Origin: Amycolatopsis sacchari
GTDB taxonomy: Bacteria; Actinomycetota; Actinomycetes; Mycobacteriales; Pseudonocardiaceae
DNA: 64,000 nt
Direction: 5' to 3'
Assembly (NCBI RefSeq): GCF_900114035.1
Contig: NZ_FORP01000016.1
Location: forward strand, 62,001-126,000
Below, piece by piece: positions 8,464 to 16,472 of the stretch. The notes beneath the pieces are model-generated. The model worked only from the letters and a program-made list of their open reading frames with translations. It was not told the DNA's origin and did no database searches. Every line of letters begins with the position of its first letter. The first letter of the stretch is position 1. Position numbers and translations under genes: made by a program.

Positions 8464-8772
8464 TCAAATCTCGGCCAGGGACTTCGGCACCGAGAACGGG
8501 GGCGTGCTCGTGCCGAGGACGCGGTACCGGCCCCACGGGTCCGGGTCGGACAGCTCGCCGTGGGCCGTGCCTTCCGGCGTACGTATTTCGGCCACCTTCT
8601 TCCGGCCGCCGAGCAGCTCGTGCAGGGTTTCGTTCGCGGCGACCCGGCCGTACCAGTGGTAGTAGCCGTCGATGGGCTGGAAGTGCCCGCGCAGCTCGAC
8701 CTCCACCGCGAACTCCGTGCCGTCCACGACCAGCGTCGCGGTGCCGGTGTAGCCGTCCTCGTCAGCCGACAT
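8464..8772 (-). CDS. DUF4873 domain protein
   Basis: A 102-residue beta-rich protein matching DUF4873: DGYTGTATL, VELRGHFQPIDGYYHWYGR and the TP.G...G.L.D.DPWGRYRV core. This domain is sometimes fused to FAD-dependent monooxygenases; here it stands alone. It overlaps the 3' end of the upstream TetR gene by 11 bp and is therefore probably in the same transcript, divergent from the AurF-like oxygenase. Function unknown; a link to the oxygenase pathway is inference from position. Confidence 0.8.
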   Translation of the reverse strand: MSADEDGYTGTATLVVDGTEFAVEVELRGHFQPIDGYYHWYGRVAANETLHELLGGRKKVAEIRTPEGTAHGELSDPDPWGRYRVLGTSTPPFSVPKSLAEI

Positions 8773-9526
8773 CCGACTCCTCCTTCTTCCCCGCCGAAAG
8801 GCGTACGACCTTGTTCTCCTCCAGCGGGAGGTTCGGATCGATCGTGATGCCCTGCTGGCGCGCCAGCCCGTCGATCGCGGCCCAGATGATCTGCGTCAGG
8901 TACTCCACGACGCTGTCCCGGCTCATGGAACGCCGTTCCAGCCACCACTCGCCGGTGTTCTGGACCATGCCGACGATCCCGTACGCCCAGGGTTCGGCGG
9001 CGCCCGAGTCCATGCCGAACATCCGCATGTAGTCGCCGAGCAGCGCGGTCAGCGCCGTCGCGATCAGCTCCTTGTCCTCGGCGACGACGTCGGCGTCCGC
9101 GGGCTTCTCGGTGAACGAGCCGCGCGCGAGCAGGCGGTAGAGGTTCGGGTGCTCCTCGATGACGGTGAAGAACGCGTCGAGCGCCATGCGGATGCGCGGC
9201 ACCGGCGCCAGCTCGGCGTTGATCGCGGGGACGAGGCGGGAGAACAGCAGCTCCGTGCCGCGCTGGCCGAGCGCGAGGTACAGGTCGGCCTTGTCCGCGA
9301 AATGCCGGTACAGCACGGGTTTCGTGACGCCCGCGGCGACCGCGACGTCCTCCATCGCGAGGTCGGGGCCGTGCTCGTCGAGCGCCTTCAGCGCCGCCTC
9401 GACGAACTCCGCACGCCGCGCCACGCGGTGCTTGCGCCACCGGTCACGCCGGGCGTCCCCGGTCGCCGGTTCGTCGGCCTTGGGGCCCTTTCCGCTGCGC
9501 TTGACACCTTCAGCCACGGCGCTCAT
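8762..9526 (-). CDS. TetR/AcrR-family regulator of the AurF-like locus
   Basis: 254 residues. A basic N-terminal extension of about 35 residues is followed by the HTH (FVEAALKALDEHG...MEDVAVAAGVTKPVLYRHF, about residues 41-80) and an all-helical ligand domain. It is divergent from the AurF-like gene. A perfect inverted repeat, GGTAACTGTTACC, lies 10 bp before its start. Most likely an autorepressor controlling both directions, with a hydrophobic small-molecule inducer; the ligand is unknown. Confidence 0.88.
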   Translation of the reverse strand: MSAVAEGVKRSGKGPKADEPATGDARRDRWRKHRVARRAEFVEAALKALDEHGPDLAMEDVAVAAGVTKPVLYRHFADKADLYLALGQRGTELLFSRLVPAINAELAPVPRIRMALDAFFTVIEEHPNLYRLLARGSFTEKPADADVVAEDKELIATALTALLGDYMRMFGMDSGAAEPWAYGIVGMVQNTGEWWLERRSMSRDSVVEYLTQIIWAAIDGLARQQGITIDPNLPLEENKVVRLSAGKKEESDVG

Positions 9527-9535
9527 GCTACCAAA

Positions 9536-9548
9536 GGTAACTGTTACC
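9536..9548. promoter_or_regulatory. Operator palindrome GGTAACTGTTACC
   Basis: GGTAAC-T-GTTACC is a perfect 6-1-6 inverted repeat in the 52-bp divergent gap between the TetR gene (start 9526) and the oxygenase gene (start 9579). A second imperfect GGTTAC follows at 9552. Placement and symmetry fit a TetR operator. Confidence 0.7.
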
Positions 9549-9578
9549 GGTGGTTACACACAAATCCGGAGGGGCGCG

Positions 9579-10481
9579 ATGACGCGGGCACTCGAGGACG
9601 AGGGGCGGGAGAAGACCGCCGACCGGCTGCTGAAGTCGTCGGCTGGCAAGTTCTACGACCCCGAGGTCGACATCGACTGGGGAGCACCGCTGCCGGAAGG
9701 TGGTCTGTACCAGCTGGAACACCGGTGCTCGCTGTACGGCACGCACCTGTGGGACCGGCTGACGCCGGAGCAGCGCGTGGAGCTGGGCAAGCACGAGCTG
9801 GCGAGCATCGCGAGCAACGGGATCTTCTTCGAGGTGCTGCTCATGCAGCTGCTGCTCAAGGAGGTCTACAACAGCGACCCGACCACGCGGCACGTCCAGT
9901 ACGCGCTGACCGAGATCGCCGACGAGTGCCGCCACTCGACGATGTTCGCCCGCTTCGTCGAGCGCGTCGGGGCACCGCCGTACGGGCCGGTGAAGATCGT
10001 GCACCGGCTGGGCAAGCTGCTGCCGTTCATCGGGTACGGCCCCGCGCTGTACGGCTCGATCCTCGTCGCCGAGGAGGTGCTGGACCGGCTGCAGCGCGAA
10101 AGCATGGCCGACGAGGGCATCCAGCCGCTGGTGCGGATGGTCAACCGCATCCACGTCCTGGAGGAGGCCCGGCACGTCACGTTCGCCCGCGAGGAGGTCC
10201 TGCGGCGGACGCCGAAGCTGTCGAAGGCCGAGCTGGGGTACCAGCGGTGGCTCATCGCGTCCGTCAGCTTCGCGATCACGCGCAGCCTGATCAACCCGCA
10301 GGTGTACAAGGCGGTCGGGCTGCGGCCGCGCGAGGCGTGGGAGACCGCGCTGGCGAACCCGCACTTCCAGGAGACGATCCGGTGGGCGGGGGAGCGGATC
10401 ATGGGCTTCCTGACGGAGGCCGGGCTCGTCGGCGCGCCGGGGATGGGCCTGTGGCGCAAGTCCTTCCTGCTCGCGAAATGA
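9579..10481 (+). CDS. AurF-like di-iron oxygenase
   Basis: 300 residues, resembling the AurF (p-aminobenzoate N-oxygenase) family. Iron-ligand motifs in order: EHRCSLYGTHLWDRL, ELASIASNGIFFEVLL, ADECRHSTMFARFV, SILVAEEVLD and LEEARHVTFAREEV, giving the paired E..H and E..RH ligands of a ferritin-like di-iron centre. ATG start with GGAGG 7 nt upstream. It overlaps the next hydrolase gene by 4 bp (ATGA). Known members hydroxylate amines or unactivated substrates; here the substrate is unknown because no biosynthetic cluster surrounds it. Controlled by the adjacent TetR protein. Confidence 0.82.
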   Translation: MTRALEDEGREKTADRLLKSSAGKFYDPEVDIDWGAPLPEGGLYQLEHRCSLYGTHLWDRLTPEQRVELGKHELASIASNGIFFEVLLMQLLLKEVYNSDPTTRHVQYALTEIADECRHSTMFARFVERVGAPPYGPVKIVHRLGKLLPFIGYGPALYGSILVAEEVLDRLQRESMADEGIQPLVRMVNRIHVLEEARHVTFAREEVLRRTPKLSKAELGYQRWLIASVSFAITRSLINPQVYKAVGLRPREAWETALANPHFQETIRWAGERIMGFLTEAGLVGAPGMGLWRKSFLLAK

Positions 10482-11365
10482 CGGCGGCGAAGGTCGGTCA
10501 CCGGTTCGTCACCGCTGACGGGACGGCGTTGTACGTCGACGTTTCGGGGCCAGCGGACGCTCCGGTGACGTTGGTGCTGGTGCACGCATGGACGCAGGAC
10601 TCCACCGAGTGGGAGCCGATCCTGCCGCTGCTGCCCCCGGACGTCCGGGTGGTGCGGTACGACCACCGCGGGCACGGCGCGTCCGCCCCGGCCAAGCCCG
10701 GGACGGCGACGATCGCGCAGCTTGCCGACGACCTCGCCGAGCTGGTCTCCGACCGCGTGCCGGGGCGGATCGTGCTGGCGGGGCACTCGCTGGGCGGGAT
10801 GACGGTGATGGAGCTGGCGGAGCGGCACCCGGAGCTGGTGCGGGAGCGTGTCGCGGGGGTCGCGTTCATCGCCACGTCGTGCTCGAACCTCGACCGCATG
10901 ACGCTCGGGCTGCGGGGCGCGGCCGGACGCGCGGCGATCCGCGTCGACAAGGCGCTGGCGCGGATGCTCACGCGGTACGAGAAGGAGTCCGTCCCGGTGC
11001 CCGCGGCGCTGGCTCGCCCGGCGACGAAGTGGCTGGCGTTCGGCAGGAAGGTCGACCGCGCGGACGTGCGGGCGATGACCGCGCAGTTCCTGCGGGCGCA
11101 CCCGAGGAGCATCGGCGGTTTCCGCGACTCGATCTCGCGGCACGACCGGCGTGAGGCGCTGGCGAGGCTCGCGGGCAGGCCGAGCGTCGTGCTCGTCGGC
11201 GACCGGGACCGGCTCACTCCGGTGTCCCACGCACGGGTGATCGCGGCCGAGCTGCCGGATGCGGAGTTCGTCCTGTTCCCCGGTGCGGGGCACGAGCTGC
11301 CGTACGAGCGGCGGCAGGGTGTGGCGCAGCGGCTGAGGTGGCTGGTGGAGGCCGCCCGGGGGTGA
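10478..11365 (+). CDS. Alpha/beta hydrolase
   Basis: 295 residues with the elbow GHSLGGMTVMEL (Ser about residue 106), oxyanion region LVLVHAWTQDSTEW, YDHRGHGAS, and a late Asp (GDRDRLTP) and His (GAGHELPYE). Start ATG overlaps the stop of the AurF-like gene, so the two are co-translated. It could remove or hydrolyse the oxygenase product; this is inference from coupling alone. Confidence 0.82.
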   Translation: MTAAKVGHRFVTADGTALYVDVSGPADAPVTLVLVHAWTQDSTEWEPILPLLPPDVRVVRYDHRGHGASAPAKPGTATIAQLADDLAELVSDRVPGRIVLAGHSLGGMTVMELAERHPELVRERVAGVAFIATSCSNLDRMTLGLRGAAGRAAIRVDKALARMLTRYEKESVPVPAALARPATKWLAFGRKVDRADVRAMTAQFLRAHPRSIGGFRDSISRHDRREALARLAGRPSVVLVGDRDRLTPVSHARVIAAELPDAEFVLFPGAGHELPYERRQGVAQRLRWLVEAARG

Positions 11366-11902
11366 GTTCCGGCGGGTGGGCTCGCGGCGGGGTCGGGTGG
11401 CGGCGGGGTGCGCCGGTGCCGCAGGGGGGTGCCGGGGTGCTGTGCCTTGGTGCTGTGACCTGCTCGGGTGGTGGCGGGGTGTGGCCGCGGGAGGCGGTGG
11501 GGTGCGGCCGGTGCCGGGGCGGGTTGCGTGAGCGGTGGGGTGCCTGGCTGGAGAAGCGGGTGGGCGGCCGGTGGCCGGATAGGGCGAGCAGCCTCGACGC
11601 GGCCCCGGCCGCCGGAGAGCGGGTGGCCTGCCGAGGAGTGGGTGCCCGGCCCGGCCAGCTAAACCGCCGGAGCAGGCGCCCGGCCCGATCCGCCGGGGAG
11701 TGGATGCCTGGCCTGTCCGGCCCGACCTGGCGGGGAGCGAGTGCCTGGGCCCCCGGAGCGGATGCTCGGCTGCCGGAGCCGACCCGGCCCGACGGAGCGC
11801 CTGCCCCACTCGCCAAACCCGCCGGAGCGCGGCCAAACCCGCCGGAGCGCCTGCCCCACCCGCCAAACCCGCCGGAGCGGGCGCCCGGCCGCCGGCGCGC
11901 CG
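11366..11902. repeat. Non-coding degenerate GC-rich repeat array
   Basis: A 537-bp gap between convergent genes with no credible gene. From about 11587 it consists of degenerate copies of a motif around CGCCGGAGCGGGTGCCCGGCC. At 11790-11885 it becomes more regular, with four units carrying CCGCCGGAGCG, two followed by CCTGCCCCAC(T/C)CGCCAAAC. Long open frames on both strands there are Pro/Arg/Gly-rich by-products of the repeats. May be a minisatellite. Confidence 0.55.
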
Positions 11903-12529
11903 CTACTTGCCCTGCAGTGGGAAGCCCGCGCCGATGCCGCGCCACGCGAGTGTCGCGGTGAGGGCCACCGCCTCTTCGCGGCTCATGGTGCTGTGGTGCG
12001 TCAGCCAGAAGCGGGCGCTGACCTGGCTCATGCCCACCAGCCCGACCGCCAGCAGCCGCGCTTTCGCCTCGTCGAGGCCCGCGTCCGCGGTGATCGTCTC
12101 CGTGATGGCGTCCACGCTGGCCGACGTGGCCCTGTCGACCGCGTCCTGCACGGCCGGCTCGCCACGCAGGTCCGACTCGAACACCATCCGGAACGCGCCG
12201 GCGTCGTTGTTGACGAAGTCGAAGAACGCACCGACCGCCGCCTGCACGCGCAGCTTGTTGTCCGTCGTCGACGCCAGCGCCTCCTGGACGCGCCCCACCA
12301 GCTCGTCGACGTGGCTTTCCAGCAGCGCGATGTACAGGTCGAGCTTGCCGGGGAAGTGCTGGTACAGCACCGGCTTCGACACCCCGGCCTGCTCGGCGAT
12401 CTCGTCCATCGCCGCCGCGTGGTAACCGTTCGCGGAGAAGACGCGCTGCGCCGCCGCGAGCAGTTGCGCCCGCCGCTCGGTGCGCGGCAGCCGCACGCCT
12501 CGCTGCTGGGCAGGCGCGGTTTCCGACAT
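11903..12529 (-). CDS. TetR/AcrR-family regulator
   Basis: 208 residues. HTH at about residues 15-58: RTERRAQLLAAAQRVF, AAMDEIAEQAGVSKPVLYQHF. The ligand-binding half is helical. ATG at 12529 is chosen because GGGAGGAAAC precedes it; an upstream in-frame extension lacks a Shine-Dalgarno. Divergent from the alpha/beta hydrolase at 12615, with a near-perfect 20-bp palindrome between them. In mycobacteria a TetR gene occupies the same place beside the DUF3152 gene (from memory). Confidence 0.88.
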   Translation of the reverse strand: MSETAPAQQRGVRLPRTERRAQLLAAAQRVFSANGYHAAAMDEIAEQAGVSKPVLYQHFPGKLDLYIALLESHVDELVGRVQEALASTTDNKLRVQAAVGAFFDFVNNDAGAFRMVFESDLRGEPAVQDAVDRATSASVDAITETITADAGLDEAKARLLAVGLVGMSQVSARFWLTHHSTMSREEAVALTATLAWRGIGAGFPLQGK

Positions 12530-12559
12530 GTTTCCTCCCGAATAGACCCGTTCGAGATT

Positions 12560-12579
12560 ACTCGGCGGTACCGACGAGT
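12560..12579. promoter_or_regulatory. Operator palindrome in divergent TetR/hydrolase promoter
   Basis: ACTCGGCGGTACCGACGAGT is a 20-bp inverted repeat with 18 of 20 bases symmetric, centred on GGTACC. It is 30 bp from the TetR start and 35 bp from the hydrolase start. Likely operator of the adjacent regulator. Confidence 0.65.
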
Positions 12580-12614
12580 CGCCAAGCCCGGCCTTCCAGT
12601 TGCATGCTGGTTTG

Positions 12615-13619
12615 ATGACCGACACCGTTCAGACCGCCGGAGAGGCCGATTCCGGCAGACGCGCCGCGGTGACGCACGTGCCTCTCTCCAAGACCCCGCT
12701 ACCCGACCTCGACCCGGCACAGCGACCGTGGCCGGGCACCGTCGAAACCGCGGGCGGGGTTTCCCTGCACGTGCGCCGCACCCCCGGCGCGGCCGACACC
12801 ACCGCCATCTACGTGCACGGCCTCGGCGGCTCCTCGACCAACTGGACGGATCTGGCGACACTGCTGGCCCCCTTCGCCACCGGGCTGTCCGTCGACCTGC
12901 CCGGCTTCGGCTTCTCGGAGCCCACCGAGGGCTTCCGGTTCAGCCTCGACGAGCACGCCGACGAGCTGGCCCGGTTCATCGAGGGGCTCGGCAACGGGCC
13001 CGTGCACCTGCTCGGCAACTCGATGGGCGGTGCCGTCGTGCTGCTCGTCGCGGCGCGGCGGCCGGAACTGGTGCGCAGCCTCACCCTGATCTCGCCGGCG
13101 ATGCCCGACCGCAGGCCGGACCCGCGGCGGCTGTCGGATCCGCTGATGATGCTGGCGTACCTGCCGCTGGTCGGTCGCGGCGTGCGGCGGAAGCTCGCGG
13201 CGATGAGCCCGCGCGAGCGCGCCGCGCAGGTCATCAAGCTGTGCTTCGCCGACCCGGACGCGTTCCCGCAGCACCGGCTCGACGAGCTGGCCGAGGAGCA
13301 CACCGCGCGGGCCGAACTGAAGTGGGCCAACGCGGCGATGGCGGCGAGCACCATGGGGATCTTCCGGACGTGGTTCGCGCGCGGGCCGAAGTCGCTGTGG
13401 TCGGTCGCGCCGCAGGTCGGTGTGCCGTCGCTCGTGGTGTGGGGGACCGAGGACAGGGTGATCTCCGTCCGGCGTGCCGCGCGCACCGCGAAGGCGCTCC
13501 AGCGGGCCCGGCTGCTCGTGCTGCCGCGCACCGGGCACGTCGCCCAGATGGAACGTCCCGTTGCCGTCGCGAAAGCCGTTTTGGGCATGTGGGAACGGGT
13601 GGAGGGGAACGCCTGGTAG
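12615..13619 (+). CDS. Alpha/beta hydrolase
   Basis: 334 residues with oxyanion motif YVHGLGGSSTNW, nucleophile elbow GNSMGGAVVLL (Ser in G-N-S-M-G), acid in WGTEDRVIS and His in PRTGHVAQMERP. The ATG at 12615 is the best start; CATGCT lies 6 nt upstream and could serve as a leaderless -10 box. It is divergent from a TetR regulator, which probably represses it. Resembles meta-cleavage-product or lipase-like hydrolases; substrate not assignable. Confidence 0.82.
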   Translation: MTDTVQTAGEADSGRRAAVTHVPLSKTPLPDLDPAQRPWPGTVETAGGVSLHVRRTPGAADTTAIYVHGLGGSSTNWTDLATLLAPFATGLSVDLPGFGFSEPTEGFRFSLDEHADELARFIEGLGNGPVHLLGNSMGGAVVLLVAARRPELVRSLTLISPAMPDRRPDPRRLSDPLMMLAYLPLVGRGVRRKLAAMSPRERAAQVIKLCFADPDAFPQHRLDELAEEHTARAELKWANAAMAASTMGIFRTWFARGPKSLWSVAPQVGVPSLVVWGTEDRVISVRRAARTAKALQRARLLVLPRTGHVAQMERPVAVAKAVLGMWERVEGNAW

Positions 13620-13699
13620 GCCAACCGGGTGAAGAAAATTCGCAGTGTGCCGGGCTGGTCGCTGTGCGCAGCGCGGTGGGGGTGTGGCACCCTGGGCCC

Positions 13700-14815
13700 G
13701 TGAACCGGGTGAAGAACGGCGAGCAGAGCGAGGAGCAGCGGTCCCGGCACCGTTCCCCGCAACGCCGTTCACGCCGCAATTCCGCCGACCGGTACGCGCG
13801 AGGCCGCCGTCGCACGAAGGGTGAGCCGCTCAGCGCGTCCTGGCGTCCCGCCACCCCCGGCCAGCTGGAGCAGACCCCGCAGGAGGCCCGCAAGGCCCGC
13901 CGTCAGCGCGGCCGCCTGCGGCGCGTGGCGAAGGCCTACGGGTGGCGGATGTACGCGCTGCCGATCCTGGTGGTCCTCACCGCGCTCGTGGTGTTCAACA
14001 CCGCGCGGGAGCCCGCCCAGCCCGCCACCGGCTCGGGTGCGTCCACCGGCACCGACGGCATCGCCGCGGACGGCGGGGTGCCCGAGAAGCCCGCGCTGCC
14101 GGCGAACCTGAACGTGCCCACCGCCCCGCTGCCCGACGGCGGCGCCTTCACGCAGGCGGGCAAGATGACGTGGCACGTCGTCCCGCTGTCCAACGACGGC
14201 ACGAGCGGCAAACGGGCGGGCACCGGCGGTCGGCTGTACCACTACACGATCGAGGTCGAGGACGGCATCGACCCGGCCAGCTACGCGGGGGACGACTCGT
14301 TCGCCCGCACCGTCGAGGCCACGCTGTCGGACGCCCGCAGCTGGATCGGCACCGGCAAGGTGAGCATGCAGCGGGTCGACGCGAGCTTCCCCGACCCGGA
14401 CTTCCGCGTCCGCCTGACCACGCCGGACACCGCGACGCGCGCGGACCTGTGCGGGTTCGGCATCCCGTTCCCGACGTCGTGCTACATCCGCGGGTTCCAC
14501 CACAGCGTGATCATCAACCTGGCCCGGTGGGTGCGGGGCGCGCTGGCGTTCGGCGCCGACATGGGGACGTACCGGCAGTACGCGATCAACCACGAGGTCG
14601 GGCACGCGCTCGGCAACGGGCACGTGGGCTGCAAGGAGGACGGCGCGCTGGCGCCCGTGATGATGCAGCAGACGTTCGGGGTCAGCAACAACTACGTCGC
14701 CGAGCTGAACCAGGTCGACATCTACAACTCGAAGGCCGTGCCCTCGGACGGCAAGACGTGCAAGCCGAACGCGTGGCCGGTGCTGAACCTCGGGGACACC
14801 GCTCCCACGGGCTGA
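13700..14815 (+). CDS. DUF3152 membrane-anchored metalloprotease-like protein
   Basis: 371 residues. A very basic N terminus (RSRHRSPQRRSRRNS) is followed by one membrane helix (YALPILVVLTALVVF, about residues 90-106) and an extracytoplasmic DUF3152 domain. The domain carries NHEVGHALGNGH, an HExGH zincin motif with a third His, plus Cys residues likely in disulfides (DLCGFGIPFPTSCYIRG). Looks like a secreted-side zinc protease. GTG start is the best supported; earlier codons show poor coding character. Upstream of moeZ as in mycobacteria. Biological substrate unknown. Confidence 0.83.
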   Translation: MNRVKNGEQSEEQRSRHRSPQRRSRRNSADRYARGRRRTKGEPLSASWRPATPGQLEQTPQEARKARRQRGRLRRVAKAYGWRMYALPILVVLTALVVFNTAREPAQPATGSGASTGTDGIAADGGVPEKPALPANLNVPTAPLPDGGAFTQAGKMTWHVVPLSNDGTSGKRAGTGGRLYHYTIEVEDGIDPASYAGDDSFARTVEATLSDARSWIGTGKVSMQRVDASFPDPDFRVRLTTPDTATRADLCGFGIPFPTSCYIRGFHHSVIINLARWVRGALAFGADMGTYRQYAINHEVGHALGNGHVGCKEDGALAPVMMQQTFGVSNNYVAELNQVDIYNSKAVPSDGKTCKPNAWPVLNLGDTAPTG

Positions 14816-14899
14816 GACAGGGGCCGGGAAGACGTCACCCCTCGCGCGCGTTGTGGATACTGGGTAGTTGGACGCGATCCGCGCGAGATGGAGGACCCG

Positions 14900-16078
14900 A
14901 TGTCAGGCACGCTGCCGCCGCTCGTCGAGCCGGCCGCCGAGCTCACCAAGGAAGAGGTGGCCCGGTACAGCCGGCACCTGATCATCCCGGATGTCGGGAT
15001 GGACGGGCAGAAGCGGCTGAAGAACGCGAAGGTGCTGGTCATCGGCGCGGGCGGGCTCGGCAGCCCGGCCCTGCTGTACCTGGCGGCCGCGGGCGTCGGC
15101 ACCCTCGGCGTCATCGACTTCGACGTGGTGGACGAGTCGAACCTGCAGCGCCAGGTGATCCACGGGCAGTCCGACGTGGGCAAGCCGAAGGCCGTCTCGG
15201 CGAAGGAGTCGATCGCCGAGATCAACCCGTTCGTCGACGTCATCCTGCACACCGAGCAGCTGACCACCGAGAACGCGCTCGACATCTTCCGGCCGTACGA
15301 CCTGATCCTCGACGGCACCGACAACTTCGCCACCCGGTACCTCGTCAACGACGCCGCGGTGATCCTCGACAAGCCGTACGTGTGGGGCTCGATCTTCCGC
15401 TTCGAGGGCCAGGTCAGCGTGTTCTGGGAGAACGCGCCCAACGGCAAGGGCCTGAACTACCGCGACCTGTACCCGGAGGCCCCGCCGCCCGGGATGGTGC
15501 CCTCGTGCGCCGAGGGTGGCGTGCTGGGTGTGCTGTGCGCCTCCATCGGTTCGATCATGGTCACCGAGGCGATCAAGCTGATCACCGGTATCGGCGAGCC
15601 GCTGCTCGGGCGCCTGATCAGCTATGACGCGCTGGAGATGCGCTACCGTGAGGTCAAGATCCGGAAGGACCCGGAGACGCCGAAGATCACCGAGCTGATC
15701 GACTACGAGGCGTTCTGCGGGGTGGTTTCGGACGAGGCGCAGAACGCGGCGAGCAACCACACCATCACCCCGGCCGAGCTGAAGGCGAAGTTCGACGCGG
15801 GTGAGGAGTTCGAGCTGATCGACGTCCGCGAGCCGCACGAGTACGAGATCGTGAACATCAAGGGCGCGAAGCTGATCCCGAAGGACCGCATCCTCTCGGG
15901 TGAGGCGCTGGCGGAACTGCCGCAGGACAAGCCGATCGTGCTGCACTGCAAGTCGGGGGCGCGCTCGGCCGAGGCGCTGGCCGCGTTGCACCGCGCCGGG
16001 TTCAAGGACGCCACGCACCTCGGCGGTGGCGTGCTGGCCTGGGCGAAGCAGATCGACCCGAGCCTGCCGACGTACTGA
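14900..16078 (+). CDS. moeZ: Adenylyltransferase/sulfurtransferase MoeZ
   Basis: 392 residues. The N-terminal ThiF/MoeB domain has the ATP loop IGAGGLGSPALLYL and the substrate region DGTDNFATRY; the C-terminal rhodanese domain (from about 285) has the active Cys in LHCKSGARSAEA. The zinc CXXC pairs of E. coli MoeB are absent, as in actinobacterial MoeZ. It activates the C terminus of sulfur carriers (MoaD/CysO/ThiS type) and transfers sulfur. Start at 14900 is preferred over ATG 14888 because GGAGG lies 6 nt before it and the length then equals typical MoeZ. The last 23 codons and terminator are duplicated downstream. Confidence 0.93.
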   Translation: MSGTLPPLVEPAAELTKEEVARYSRHLIIPDVGMDGQKRLKNAKVLVIGAGGLGSPALLYLAAAGVGTLGVIDFDVVDESNLQRQVIHGQSDVGKPKAVSAKESIAEINPFVDVILHTEQLTTENALDIFRPYDLILDGTDNFATRYLVNDAAVILDKPYVWGSIFRFEGQVSVFWENAPNGKGLNYRDLYPEAPPPGMVPSCAEGGVLGVLCASIGSIMVTEAIKLITGIGEPLLGRLISYDALEMRYREVKIRKDPETPKITELIDYEAFCGVVSDEAQNAASNHTITPAELKAKFDAGEEFELIDVREPHEYEIVNIKGAKLIPKDRILSGEALAELPQDKPIVLHCKSGARSAEALAALHRAGFKDATHLGGGVLAWAKQIDPSLPTY

Positions 16079-16090
16079 GCCGCGGCGGAA

Positions 16091-16127
16091 GGGCGCTTCG
16101 GGAGGCTGCTTCCCGGGGCGCCCTTTT
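16091..16127 (+). terminator. moeZ terminator, copy 1
   Basis: GGGCGC (16091-16096) pairs with GCGCCC (16118-16123), with an inner CGGGA/TCCCG pairing, followed by TTTT at 16124-16127. 13 bp after the moeZ stop. Confidence 0.75.
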
Positions 16128-16184
16128 CGTGCGGGTGGCGTCGGGGCGCGTCCCGCGTCTGCCGACGTGCTGAGTTCAAGCGGA

Positions 16185-16221
16185 GGGGCGTCCTGGGACG
16201 TGGTTCCGGGACGTCCCTTTT
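16185..16221 (+). terminator. Terminator, diverged copy 2
   Basis: GGGGCGTCCTGGGA (16185-16198) pairs with TTCCGGGACGTCCC (16204-16217) with wobble positions, followed by TTTT. It follows a moeZ-like stop context at 16171. Confidence 0.65.
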
Positions 16222-16323
16222 GTGCAGGTGGCCTCGGGATGCGCCACGCACCTCGGCGGCGGCGTGCTGGCCTGGGCGAAGCAGATCGACCCGAGCCTGC
16301 CGACGTACTGAGCCGCGGCGGAA

Positions 16324-16360
16324 GGGCGCTTCGGGAGGCTGCTTCCCGGGGCGCCCTTTT
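16324..16360 (+). terminator. Terminator, copy 3 (identical to copy 1)
   Basis: Exact repeat of the copy-1 hairpin and TTTT, 233 bp downstream. Confidence 0.7.
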
Positions 16361-16417
16361 CGTGCGGGTGGCGTCGGGGCGCGACGCGAGTCTGCCGACT
16401 TACTGAGCCGCCTCGAA

Positions 16418-16452
16418 AGGAGCCCCGGAAAACTCTTCCGGGGCTCCTTTTT
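16418..16452 (+). terminator. Terminator, diverged copy 4
   Basis: A perfect 13-bp stem, AGGAGCCCCGGAA / TTCCGGGGCTCCT, with a 5-nt AACTC loop and a TTTTT tail. The best intrinsic terminator of the four; it ends 8 bp before the promoter box of the next gene. Confidence 0.8.
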
Positions 16453-16459
16453 GCGCAGG

Positions 16460-16465
16460 TAGCCT
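16460..16465 (+). promoter_or_regulatory. -10-like TAGCCT box, leaderless start
   Basis: TAGCCT is followed by 7 nt and GTG 16473. Diverged versions of the same context (GGTGGCGTCGGGGC, GGTGGCCTCGGGAT) follow each upstream terminator, as if the promoter had been copied along with them. Confidence 0.4.
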
Positions 16466-16472
16466 CGGGGTC

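Larger units (their letters stand above)
16009..16383 (+). repeat. 233-bp tandem duplication of the moeZ 3' end and terminator
   Basis: Bases 16009-16150 (last 22 codons of moeZ, stop and terminator) recur at 16242-16383 with one difference in 142 bp (T16026 versus C16259). The offset is 233 bp. Each copy is followed by a shorter diverged unit of stop-like codon plus hairpin, so stop codons in the same context fall at 16076, 16171, 16309 and 16404. The second copy has no start codon and is a pseudo-fragment. Most of the 394-bp gap before the next gene is made of this array. Confidence 0.85.

Noticed and set aside
8536-8551. GTCCGGGTCGGAC as another member of the AT-centred palindrome set
   Set aside because: Exact arms, but the GC-rich spacer and ordinary codons fit chance. 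The same applies to 32696 (different codon phase), 39457 and 41373.
11214-11945. Long minus-strand open frames over the 11.4-11.9 kb gap
   Set aside because: They are Pro/Arg/Gly-rich products of the GC-rich repeats, overlap the TetR 3' end and have no start signals.
16242-16311. A second short gene after moeZ
   Set aside because: It is the copied 3' end of moeZ without start codon or ribosome binding site.
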